Source: Polaromonas sp.
GTDB taxonomy: Bacteria > Pseudomonadota > Gammaproteobacteria > Burkholderiales > Burkholderiaceae_C
Reading direction: 5' to 3'
Length of the DNA stretch: 64,000 nt
Assembly: GCA_030683705.1 (NCBI GenBank)
Contig: JAUXPP010000158.1
Coordinates: 1 to 64,000, forward strand
This document shows positions 8,767 through 16,295 of this stretch, piece by piece. The notes under the pieces were generated by a model. The model was not told the DNA's origin, did not search any database, and saw nothing but the letters and a program-made list of their open reading frames with translations. Made by a program: the position numbers and the translations under genes. The number at the start of each line of letters is the position of its first letter. Position 1 is the first letter of the stretch.

Positions 8767-9398
8767 ACCCGGACCCCCGCAACTTCCGCCATGGCGTCGA
8801 CAATGTTCGAGTAGGCGCCGCAGCGGCAGATGTTGCCGCTCATGCGCTCGCGCAACTCGGCGGCTGACACCACCGGCCGTGCCGCCAGGTCCTTGCTCGC
8901 GTGGCTCGGAACGCCACGCTTGATCTCGTCCAGCACACCCACTGCGGAACAAATCTGCCCCGGTGTGCAGTACCCGCACTGGTAGCCGTCGTGCTTGACG
9001 AAGGCCGCTTGCATCGGATGCAGGCGCCGGGTGGTGCTCAATCCTTCCACGGTCGTGACTTTTGCGCCGGGTTGCATCACGGCGAGGGTGAGGCAGGACA
9101 CGACGCGACGTCCGTTCACCAGCACCGTGCAGGCCCCGCACTGCCCCTGGTCGCAGCCTTTCTTGGTGCCGGTCAGGTGCAGGTGTTCGCGCAGCACATC
9201 CAGCAAGGTGGTGCGGGTGTCACATTGAAGTGTCTCGGAACGTCCATTGACCTCCAGGGTGACGCTGGCCATGGCGGGTGCCGCTTCCGCTGCCCCCTGT
9301 GCCGCCGAGCCTGCCGGCAAGGTGACGGCGGCAGAGGCGGCGCCGGCGATCAGCAGGTCCCGCCGGTTCAGCGTCGGTTGGGTAAAGTCGTTGTCCAT
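8763..9398 (-). CDS. paoA: Aldehyde oxidoreductase [2Fe-2S] subunit with Tat signal (PaoA/YagT type)
   Basis: 211 residues. The N-terminus [20 protein letters not shown] is a twin-arginine signal followed by a hydrophobic stretch, indicating folded export to the periplasm. The mature part has the plant-type ferredoxin loop ([16 protein letters not shown] with an earlier Cys in the strand) and the alpha-helical [2Fe-2S] domain ([21 protein letters not shown]). The ATG at 9398 is preceded by AAGGAAC. The frame is open further upstream, but that part lacks protein-like character and would bury the Tat signal. It is first of the three coupled pao-like genes. Confidence 0.95.
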   Translation of the reverse strand: MDNDFTQPTLNRRDLLIAGAASAAVTLPAGSAAQGAAEAAPAMASVTLEVNGRSETLQCDTRTTLLDVLREHLHLTGTKKGCDQGQCGACTVLVNGRRVVSCLTLAVMQPGAKVTTVEGLSTTRRLHPMQAAFVKHDGYQCGYCTPGQICSAVGVLDEIKRGVPSHASKDLAARPVVSAAELRERMSGNICRCGAYSNIVDAMAEVAGVRV

Positions 9399-9542
9399 GG
9401 AAGTTCCTTCTGCATAAAGTTCTTGAGGGTCGGAATCAGCAGTTGAAGGCGAGGGCAAGCACCAGCGACGCGAGGACACCGGGCAGTTCTCCTTGCAGGA
9501 ACCGTCCGAATGGTGCATTTGGTCTTGCTCCTGCATCAACAA

Positions 9543-10034
9543 TCAGTTTCGGGAAAAAGTAATTCGCGAGCTGCCGCTGCCAAGGGCTCGAGACAGATTC
9601 CCAGCATCGTCTACACGGCCCAGCCGTGTGTAGGCGTAGGACGATTCGAAGGTAAGGTAAAACAGGACGAGAGTCTTCGACCCATACAGCATGAGGTCAC
9701 CGTTGCGGATGGTTCCCGGCCGGCCAGCATTCGTCGGCAGCGCCTTCGGCAGCTCCACGTGCTTCTCGTTGCCGTTGAGATCGGGCATGTCCAGCGTCAA
9801 CGGAAGCAGTTCGGCAAAGGCCCGGGCCGATTCGTTGTCGGCCAGGGTGATGGCGAAACGCTGCTGGCCAACGGTCATCCATAGGTGTGTTTGCGTCGGC
9901 GGGACAGCTGTCTGCGCAACCTGGACACCTGAGACGGGACGGCCTGGCGCCGACGGCTCGCGGGCTTCACAAGCGCCGATCATGGCAAAGCCGAGAAGCA
10001 AACCCGACCCCCACAAGGCTCGCAAGGCTGTCAC
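9543..10034 (-). CDS. Cyclophilin-like fold lipoprotein
   Basis: 163 residues. The start gives a lipoprotein signal (hydrophobic stretch then IGAC lipobox), so the protein is probably membrane-anchored outside the cytoplasm. After a linker, the domain WMTVGQQRFAITLADNESARAF...LPLTLDMPDLNGNEKHVELP...GTIRNGDLMLYGSKTLVLFY...YTRLGRVDD matches what I know as the small bacterial cyclophilin-like fold family, which often sits beside oxidoreductases and cupins. Whether it has isomerase activity is doubtful; the function is unknown. Its ATG region overlaps the stop of the upstream CMD-family gene, and 144 bases separate it from the pao-like genes downstream, so all six leftward genes may be one transcript. 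Confidence 0.8.
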   Translation of the reverse strand: MTALRALWGSGLLLGFAMIGACEAREPSAPGRPVSGVQVAQTAVPPTQTHLWMTVGQQRFAITLADNESARAFAELLPLTLDMPDLNGNEKHVELPKALPTNAGRPGTIRNGDLMLYGSKTLVLFYLTFESSYAYTRLGRVDDAGNLSRALGSGSSRITFSRN

Positions 10035-10774
10035 TTCCTGGTCCCCTCGACGTGCGCGAGTGCGGTGCGAGCGCGCACTGCCGCTTCCGGGTAGCCGCGT
10101 TGCGCCAGCACCTCCGCCAGCTGGCGCAGTTGCGGGGCGGTCAGGCCGACATTCATGCTGAAGCCGACATGCGATTGCAGCTGCGATTCGGCGCCAGGCA
10201 TGGCCGCGAGTGCACCGACAGTGGCGAGCTCGCGGCTCTGCCAGTCGAGGTTGTCACGCGCGAACATGGCGCCGAACAGGTGAGACTTGAGGTATTCGTC
10301 GATGACGGGGGAAAATTCGAACAAGGCGCCGCGCACGGGCGCCCCGACCAGCTTTGTCTGGTTGGCCGTTCCAAGTTCCAGCAGTTCCTGGCCTTTGGGC
10401 ACCGGCCCGGGTTCGCGCCCCGGCGCATCCTGGATACCGCGCTGCTTGCGCGCGTCCACCACCTTCATCATCTCGCCCAGCGCATTGTGGCTGCGCGGAA
10501 AACCGGTGTAGGCATACATTTGCACCAGGATTTCCCTGGTCTCGCTGAGGGTGAGCCCGGCGTCCAGCCCCTGGTTGAGCGCTTGGTTGAGCCCGGGTAT
10601 GTCGCCCAGCGCCGTGGCCGCAGCGATAGGCGCGATCGCCTGCTGCTTTAGCGAGAGGGTCTGTGCGGTGCTCGCCGCAGGCTGCGCGCGGACGGCGCCC
10701 GGCTGGGCCACCGCAGGGTGCACCGATGCCGCGAACAGGGCGGCTGCGGCCACCACCCATGCCATGGACTTCAT
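10031..10774 (-). CDS. Secreted carboxymuconolactone-decarboxylase (CMD) family protein
   Basis: 247 residues. MKSMAWVVAAAALFAASVHPAVA is a clear Sec signal ending in AVA. Two CMD/AhpD-like units follow (GLNQALNQGLDAGLTLSETREILVQMYAYTGFPRSHNAL; RDNLDWQSRELATVGALAAM...QSHVGFSMNVGLTAPQLRQL). No CxxC pair is visible, so peroxidase chemistry of the AhpD sort is unlikely. The start at 10774 is preferred because it begins the signal peptide, follows GGTGAAG, and leaves 4 bases after the cupin stop; an ATG at 10801 would overlap the cupin gene. CMD plus cupin neighbours are common in Proteobacteria, but their joint role is not established to my knowledge. Confidence 0.85.
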   Translation of the reverse strand: MKSMAWVVAAAALFAASVHPAVAQPGAVRAQPAASTAQTLSLKQQAIAPIAAATALGDIPGLNQALNQGLDAGLTLSETREILVQMYAYTGFPRSHNALGEMMKVVDARKQRGIQDAPGREPGPVPKGQELLELGTANQTKLVGAPVRGALFEFSPVIDEYLKSHLFGAMFARDNLDWQSRELATVGALAAMPGAESQLQSHVGFSMNVGLTAPQLRQLAEVLAQRGYPEAAVRARTALAHVEGTRK

Positions 10775-10778
10775 GGCT

Positions 10779-11276
10779 TCACCGCGCGTTGTATTGTTCA
10801 TCGCTGACTTTCTCCATCCAGGTGACGGCGTTGCCGCCGACGGTGCCGGTGACTGCGAGGTGGGTCATGGCCGTCGTCGGTCCGGCGCCGTGCCAGTGCT
10901 TGACGCCCGGCGGGCAGGCGACCACGTCGCCGGGACGGATGACCTGCACCGGTTTGCCCCACTCCTGGGTCAGCCCCACCCCTGACAGGACCACCAGGCG
11001 CTGGCCCGCCGGATGCGTGTGCCAGGCGGAGCGCGCGCCCGGTTCGAAGGTGACCCAGGCACCGGACGTGTTGATGCTTGCATCCGCAGCCCACACCGGG
11101 TCGACGCGGACCCGGCCGGTGAAGAACTCGGCCGGGCCAGCAACGGACGCCTGTGCGCCCGCGCGGGTGATCTCCTGTGCGCTTGCGGAAGGATTGCCCT
11201 GGGCGATGGCGCAGCCAGCAAGGGCTGCATGGATGAAAACGGCGACCGCGGCCGTCTTGAATGGATGAAGGAGCAT
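10779..11276 (-). CDS. Secreted cupin-domain protein
   Basis: 165 residues. The N-terminus (AAVAVFIHAALAGCAIAQG) is a signal sequence, possibly with a lipobox Cys. A single cupin_2 domain follows with the first metal motif WHTHPAGQRLVVLSG and the second PGDVVACPPGVKHWHG, so the His ligands are present. Such cupins with CMD partners are often annotated as carboxymuconolactone-decarboxylase-associated proteins. It is the first gene of the leftward block and its promoter should lie in the 488-base gap to the TonB receptor. The start at 11276 is chosen because upstream codons do not look coding. Confidence 0.85.
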   Translation of the reverse strand: MLLHPFKTAAVAVFIHAALAGCAIAQGNPSASAQEITRAGAQASVAGPAEFFTGRVRVDPVWAADASINTSGAWVTFEPGARSAWHTHPAGQRLVVLSGVGLTQEWGKPVQVIRPGDVVACPPGVKHWHGAGPTTAMTHLAVTGTVGGNAVTWMEKVSDEQYNAR

Positions 11277-11764
11277 GTTGGGGTCCTCGGACGTTGATGG
11301 GCTATGGCCGATTCTGGGCGCGACGGCACTCTGGATAAAGCAGGGCTGCTCGATTGGGTCTATGGCTCTCATTCATCAATCGCGAGAGCACCCACGCTGC
11401 GCGGAACGTCAAACGCTGTACATCTGACGGCGGACAGGCACAGCGGCCAAAGCAGCGTGCGGGCCGCGCCTGCAAGACGACGCATACACATGGCCATTTT
11501 TCGCCGCACTCCCCTCCGATTTGGCTTAAACACAACAGTCCGCCCATTACGAATAGGAATATTTCTCATTTGGAAATATACTCAGGGCATCAGCCACATG
11601 CTGTGGAGCGGCTCCCTGTTCAGGGCGTGCCGCCTTCCCGGGTGCAGCCAACTCCCAACCGCTGGAGCAGCGCCCGCCGACCCCTTTGACGCTTAGCCTG
11701 GCCACCCCCGTGGTGGCGACGCTGTGCCGTGCTGGCGCCCTCCGGTTCATTGCCACCGAAGATC
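11277..11764. other. 488-base divergent intergenic region
   Basis: Gap between the leftward cupin gene and the rightward TonB receptor. No convincing gene is visible; the open frames here lack recognisable protein character. It holds a local AT-rich patch around 11540-11590 with a Fur-box-like palindrome. Confidence 0.6.
11552..11570. promoter_or_regulatory. Possible Fur box upstream of siderophore receptor
   Basis: AATAGGAATATTTCTCATT is an imperfect 19-bp palindrome close to the AATGAGAAT/TTCTCATT form of Fur boxes in Burkholderiales, in the only AT-rich stretch of the gap and about 195 bases before the receptor start. It could equally control the divergent cupin gene. Confidence 0.45.
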
Positions 11765-13942
11765 ATGCAAAATCAGCCGCCAGCCCCTGTCCGTATTGCG
11801 TCAAACGCTACCAACTTCATAGCAAAGTGGATTCCCGTCGCGGCCGCCGCCTGCCTGTGCTGCGCCACCTGGGCCCAGGACAAGGAGCCTGCCGCCCTGG
11901 ACAGCATCACCATCACCGGCACACGCGAGAGCACCTCGACCCGCCTGCCGCTGACCGCGCGCGAGACCCCGCAATCGCTGAGCACCATTGAGCGCGCCGA
12001 GATCGAGCAGCGCTCCCTCACCAGCGTGGACAGCGTGCTGCGCAGCACCACCGGCATCCATGTGAGCTTTTACGACACGCAGCGCCCGCTGTATTTCGCG
12101 CGTGGTTTCCAGATCACCGACTTCCAGGTCGATGGCCTGCCCACCTACAGCGGCAACACCAACCAGGAGTACGACACCGCCCTGTATGAACGCGTGGACA
12201 TCGTGCGCGGCGCCAACGGCATCCTGACCGGGGTGGGAACGCCTTCGGCCACCATCAACCTGATCCGCAAGCGTCCGCAACGCAGTTTCAGCGGCTCGGT
12301 GGCGCTGACGGCCGGCAGCTGGGGTTACCGCCGCGCCGAGCTGGACCTGAACCTGCCGCTGACGGCGGACGGCAGCGTGCGCAGCCGGCTGGTGGTGGCG
12401 CCGCAAACGCGCGAGAGCTTCCGCGACCGCTATGAGGAAGACAAATATGCGCTGCTCGCTGTGGTCGAGGCCGACATCGGCAAGGCCACCGTGGCGTCGG
12501 TGGGCTACCAGCGCCAGCGCAACAACCCGATCGCCGGCATCTGGGGCACGATCCCGCGTTTCGCCACGGACGGCAGCGAGATCAACCTCCCCATCTCCAC
12601 CAACTTCTCACCCGAATGGACACGCTGGTCGCGCGAATCAGGCACCCTGTTCGCGACGGTGGACCACCAGATCAACGAGTTGTGGTCCCTCAAGGCCAGC
12701 TACAACCATACCGAAGGCAAAAACTTCAGCCTGCGCACCTACGGCTACGGCGCCACCACATCCAGCGCGCCGTTCATCAATCGCGCCACCGGCGCCGGCG
12801 TGCGGCTGTACGCCGGCGTGGGTGGCGGCACGGAGACCCAGGACACGCTCGACGCCTACCTCACCGGCAAGATCGGCCTGGGCGGCCGCCAGCACGATGT
12901 GACCCTGGGTTTCAGCAGCCTGCGCACCAACACCCACACCGACAGCTACACCAGCGTGGCCGGTTACAGCTACACCGTTCCCAACGTCTACACCTGGGAC
13001 GGCACGGCGCCGGTCCCGGTCTACAGCCGGACCGGGGCCTTCAACGAGCAGGTCACCCGGCAGGACGGCGTCTACGCGTCGGCGCGCTGGCGTCTGGCCG
13101 ACCCGCTGTCGGTGCTGACGGGCGTGCGCCTGACCAACTGGAAGCGCCAGACCGACAACTACAACACGGTCGGTGTCTTCACCTCGACCACCGCGCGCCA
13201 GTCGGTCACGCGCGAGGTCTCGCCCTTCCTCGGGGTGGTGTACGACATCACGCCGTCCCTGTCGGCCTATGCCAGCCACACCGGCATCTTCAACCCGCAG
13301 AACTACAAGGACCGCAACAACCAGCCGCTGGACCCGGTGCAGGGCACCAGCAACGAGATCGGTGTCAAGGGCGAATGGGCCGAACGCCGCCTCAGCGCAT
13401 CGTTTGCGGTGTTCGAGGTCCAGCAGAACAACTACGGTGTGCGCGACAGCAGCCAGCCCACCGGCAGCCTGCCCGATGGCAGCTCGGCCTACGTCGGCGT
13501 GGACGGCACGCGCAGCCTGGGCTGGGAGCTGGACGTGGCCACCCGCCTGGCCCCGGGCTGGCAGGCCACCGCCGGTGTGACGCGCGTGAAGACCCAGCGC
13601 AACACCGCCGACCTGACCTATGCCAACCTGCCCGAGTGGCTGGTCAAGCTCGGCACGCAATACCGCTTCTCGGGCGCGCTGCAGCCGCTGGAAGTGGGCG
13701 CGCAGCTGCTGTGGCAGGGCCGCATGGACGCGGTCAACGTGCCCAGCCCGTCCGGGCCGGCGACCGTGACGCAATCGCCCTTCGGGCTGCTCAACCTGAA
13801 TGCCAGCTGGCGCTTCGACGACAAGACCAGCCTGAACGTGGCCGTCTTCAACGCCGCCAACAAGCGTTACTGGGCCACGCTGGACTATGCCAACTACGGC
13901 GACCCGCGCGCCGTGAACGTGACCCTGCGCACCCGGTTCTGA
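11765..13942 (+). CDS. TonB-dependent siderophore receptor
   Basis: 725 residues; an outer-membrane ferric-siderophore receptor of the FhuE/FoxA/FpvA class. A signal peptide (WIPVAAAACLCCATWAQ) is followed by the TonB box region (LDSITITGTRES), the plug domain (RETPQSLSTIERAEIEQRSLTSVDSVLRSTTGI...YERVDIVRGANGILTGVGTPSATINLIRKRPQ) and a 22-strand barrel ending in the usual aromatic C-terminus (VNVTLRTRF). The start at 11765 is used rather than the GTG at 11729 because it sits at the head of the signal sequence. No siderophore biosynthesis, FecI/FecR or ABC uptake genes are nearby, so it probably takes up a xenosiderophore. Iron control through the Fur-like site is an inference. Confidence 0.95.
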   Translation: MQNQPPAPVRIASNATNFIAKWIPVAAAACLCCATWAQDKEPAALDSITITGTRESTSTRLPLTARETPQSLSTIERAEIEQRSLTSVDSVLRSTTGIHVSFYDTQRPLYFARGFQITDFQVDGLPTYSGNTNQEYDTALYERVDIVRGANGILTGVGTPSATINLIRKRPQRSFSGSVALTAGSWGYRRAELDLNLPLTADGSVRSRLVVAPQTRESFRDRYEEDKYALLAVVEADIGKATVASVGYQRQRNNPIAGIWGTIPRFATDGSEINLPISTNFSPEWTRWSRESGTLFATVDHQINELWSLKASYNHTEGKNFSLRTYGYGATTSSAPFINRATGAGVRLYAGVGGGTETQDTLDAYLTGKIGLGGRQHDVTLGFSSLRTNTHTDSYTSVAGYSYTVPNVYTWDGTAPVPVYSRTGAFNEQVTRQDGVYASARWRLADPLSVLTGVRLTNWKRQTDNYNTVGVFTSTTARQSVTREVSPFLGVVYDITPSLSAYASHTGIFNPQNYKDRNNQPLDPVQGTSNEIGVKGEWAERRLSASFAVFEVQQNNYGVRDSSQPTGSLPDGSSAYVGVDGTRSLGWELDVATRLAPGWQATAGVTRVKTQRNTADLTYANLPEWLVKLGTQYRFSGALQPLEVGAQLLWQGRMDAVNVPSPSGPATVTQSPFGLLNLNASWRFDDKTSLNVAVFNAANKRYWATLDYANYGDPRAVNVTLRTRF

Positions 13943-13960
13943 TCGGCGACGCGGGCTTAG

Positions 13961-14123
13961 AGGAAGCGCTGAATAAATCCCTGCGGATGCGCGGCAGGCG
14001 GATTGGGATGGGATGCAAGGCGGATTTCGCAGCCAATAGCCACCTATTGGCAAGAAATTCAACGCAGCAGGCCGCCCAAGCCCGGCTGATCGCGCGCCGC
14101 TGGGAGCTTGTTCAGCGCTTCCT
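13961..14123. mobile_element. 163-bp MITE-like element with inverted ends
   Basis: The ends are inverted copies, AGGAAGCGCTGAATAA at 13961-13976 and the reverse complement of AGGAAGCGCTGAACAA at 14108-14123 (15 of 16 identical). The interior is non-coding and includes a smaller hairpin CCAATAG-CCAC-CTATTGG. The right end meets the stop codon of the D-tartrate dehydratase gene. No transposase is present. The size and terminal repeats fit a miniature inverted-repeat element, but the mobilising family was not identified. Confidence 0.6.
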
Positions 14124-15289
14124 TAGCTGGCCAGCGCTTTCATCTCGGCAAACAGGTCGGCCTTGCCCTCGAAACCGATGCCGGGCAGCTCGGGCAGGGT
14201 CACGCAGCCATCCGCCACCTTGACGCCGTCGGGGAAACCGCCGTAAGGCTGGAACAGGTCGGGGTAGGACTCGTTGCCGCCCAGGCCCAGCCCCGCGGCG
14301 ATCGCCAGCGACATCTGGTGGCCGCCGTGCGGGATGCAGCGCGCGGGCGACCAGCCGTGTTCTTTCAGCATGTCCAGCGTGCGCAGATACTCGACCAGGC
14401 CGTAACTGAGTGCGCAGTCGAACTGCAGCCAGTCGCGGTCCGGGCGCATGCCGCCGTAACGGATCAGGTTGCGCGCGTCCTGCATGGAAAACAGGTTCTC
14501 GCCGGTGGCCATGGGCTTGTCGTAGTGCTGCGCCAGCTCGGCCTGCAAGGCGTAGTCCAGCGGGTCACCGGCTTCCTCGTACCAGAACAGGTCGTAGCGC
14601 GACAGGGCCTTCGCATACTCGACGGCAGTTTTCAGGTCGAAGCGGCCATTGGCATCGACCGCCAGTTGCTGGCCCGGCGCCAGCATGCCCAGCACCGCCT
14701 CGATGCGGCGGCAGTCCTCGGCCAGCGACGCGCCGCCAATCTTCATCTTGACCACCGAATAACCACGGTCCAGGTAGCTGCGCATCTCGGCCATGAGTTT
14801 GGCGTCGTCCTTGCCCGGGTAGTAATAACCGCCGGCGGCATACACAAACACCTTGCGGTTCGGTGTGCCGTTGCCATAACGCTCGGCCAGCAACTGATAC
14901 AGCGGCTGGTCCGCGATCTTGGCGACCGCGTCCCAGACCGCCATGTCGATGGTGCCGACGGCGACCGAACGTTCACCGTGGCCGCCGGGTTTTTCATTGG
15001 TCATCATCGCAGCCCAGACCTTGTGCGGGTCGAGGTTGTTGCCGCTTTCGGCGAGCAGGCTGTCCGGCGCGGCTTCGAGGATGCGCGGCGCAAAACGTTC
15101 GCGGATCAGCCCGCCCTGGCCGTAACGCCCGTTGGAGTTGAAGCCGTAACCGATGACCGGCTTGCCGTCGCGGATGACGTCGGTGACGACGGCCACCAGG
15201 CTCAATGTCATCTTCGAGAAGTCGATGTAGGCGTTGCGGATGTCGGACTTGATCGGCTGGGTGACTTCGCGGATGGCTGTGATCTTCAT
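14123..15289 (-). CDS. tarD: D(-)-tartrate dehydratase (enolase superfamily)
   Basis: 388 residues. Closely resembles the Bradyrhizobium D-tartrate dehydratase as I remember it: RNAYIDFSKMTLSLVAVVTDV, GYGFNSNGRYGQGG, NEKPGGHGERSVAVGTIDMA, then the enolase-superfamily catalytic set, KMKIGG (KxK), the metal ligands in AVDANGRF, YEEAGDPLDY and TGENLFS, and CIPHGGHQMSL with the His used as acid/base. Predicted reaction: D-tartrate to oxaloacetate plus water, Mg-dependent and cytosolic. It is divergent from a LysR gene (104 bases apart) that may regulate it. The start at 15289 begins the family N-terminus. Its stop codon coincides with the end of a MITE-like element. Functionally it joins the ttuC/ttuD cluster 12 kb away. 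Confidence 0.93.
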   Translation of the reverse strand: MKITAIREVTQPIKSDIRNAYIDFSKMTLSLVAVVTDVIRDGKPVIGYGFNSNGRYGQGGLIRERFAPRILEAAPDSLLAESGNNLDPHKVWAAMMTNEKPGGHGERSVAVGTIDMAVWDAVAKIADQPLYQLLAERYGNGTPNRKVFVYAAGGYYYPGKDDAKLMAEMRSYLDRGYSVVKMKIGGASLAEDCRRIEAVLGMLAPGQQLAVDANGRFDLKTAVEYAKALSRYDLFWYEEAGDPLDYALQAELAQHYDKPMATGENLFSMQDARNLIRYGGMRPDRDWLQFDCALSYGLVEYLRTLDMLKEHGWSPARCIPHGGHQMSLAIAAGLGLGGNESYPDLFQPYGGFPDGVKVADGCVTLPELPGIGFEGKADLFAEMKALAS

Positions 15290-15392
15290 GTCTTTGCGTC
15301 GCTGGAGTTGAGTGATGGGGCTATCATCGGCGCCTCGCCCCCCGGCGTCCAATGCCGGATTTTTCTGGTTCCATGCCCGCAAAGCACCGCTC

Positions 15393-16295
15393 ATGAATTT
15401 GACCTGGCTGGAAGATTTCCTGGCGCTGGCCAGCACCGGCAATTTCTCGCGTGCCGCCAGCGACCGCCACATGACCCAGCCGGCCTTCAGCCGCCGCGTG
15501 CGCGCGCTGGAGGAATGGCTGGGCGTGGCTCTGTTCGACCGCAGCAGTCACCCGGTCAGGCTGACCGAGACCGGCCAGTGGTTCCAGACAGTCGCGCAGG
15601 ACCTGCTCGCGCGTGTGGCGCGCGTGCCCGACGAGGCGCGCGCCGTGGCCGACGCCAGCTCGGCCACCCTGCGTTTTGCGTCCACCCACGCGCTGTCCTT
15701 CAGCTTCCTGCCGGCCTGGCTGCGCGGGCTGGAGTCGGGCTCGCCGGTGGGAGCCATCCAGCTGGTGTCGGATGTGATGCAGCAGTGCGAAGCCCTGATG
15801 CTGCAGGGTCGCGTGCAGTTTCTGCTGTGCCACTGGCATGACCAGGTGCCGGGCCGGCTCGATCCGGCCAGCTACCGCTCATTGCGCGTCGGTGGCGACA
15901 CGCTGGTGCCGGTGTCCGCGCCGGGAAAAACCGGCAAAGCCCGGTACCTGCTTTCTTCCGGCGGCAAACCCGTCCCCATCCTGGCCTACAGCAACGAGTC
16001 CGGGCTGGGCCGCATCGTGCGCACCCTGCGCAGCGGCGCCATCCACAAGGCCGGCAGCGAGCCGGTCTTCACCGCCCACCTGGCCTCGGTGCTCAAGACC
16101 ATGGCGCTGGACGGGCGCGGCGTGGCCTGGCTGCCCCAAAGCCTGATCGCCGACGAACTGGCTGGCGGCCGCCTGGTTGCCGCCGGTGGTCCGGAGTGGG
16201 CGATTGAACTGGACATCCGCCTGTTCCGCAGCGACGCAGCCGCACCGCCGGCAGCCGAAAACTTCTGGCGCCGGGTGGCCGCCTCGCCGCACTAG
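15393..16295 (+). CDS. LysR-family regulator, probably of the tartrate dehydratase
   Basis: 300 residues. The N-terminus MNLTWLEDFLALASTGNFSR with RAASDRHMTQPAFSRRVRALEEWLG is the HTH; the effector domain (ATLRFASTHALSFSFLPAWLR...) belongs to the branch of LysR proteins that act as repressors/activators of dehydratase and hypothetical genes. The ATG at 15393 is chosen because upstream codons lack family sequence. It overlaps the convergent histidine kinase gene by 4 bases at the 3' end. Divergent arrangement with tarD suggests it controls that gene, which is an inference from position. Confidence 0.88.
   Translation: MNLTWLEDFLALASTGNFSRAASDRHMTQPAFSRRVRALEEWLGVALFDRSSHPVRLTETGQWFQTVAQDLLARVARVPDEARAVADASSATLRFASTHALSFSFLPAWLRGLESGSPVGAIQLVSDVMQQCEALMLQGRVQFLLCHWHDQVPGRLDPASYRSLRVGGDTLVPVSAPGKTGKARYLLSSGGKPVPILAYSNESGLGRIVRTLRSGAIHKAGSEPVFTAHLASVLKTMALDGRGVAWLPQSLIADELAGGRLVAAGGPEWAIELDIRLFRSDAAAPPAAENFWRRVAASPH

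Noticed and set aside
11304-11696. 130-codon frame in the cupin/TonB receptor gap
   Set aside because: No ribosome site or recognisable sequence, and it runs across the AT-rich regulatory patch.
11800-11835. Possible partial family-B repeat in the TonB receptor signal region (CTACCAACTTCATAGCA)
   Set aside because: Only the head of the element matches and no tail is found; too short to call.
12616-14223. 535-codon frame overlapping the TonB receptor in another frame
   Set aside because: The receptor frame shows clear signal, plug and barrel sequence; the other frame is Arg/Gln/His-rich shadow.
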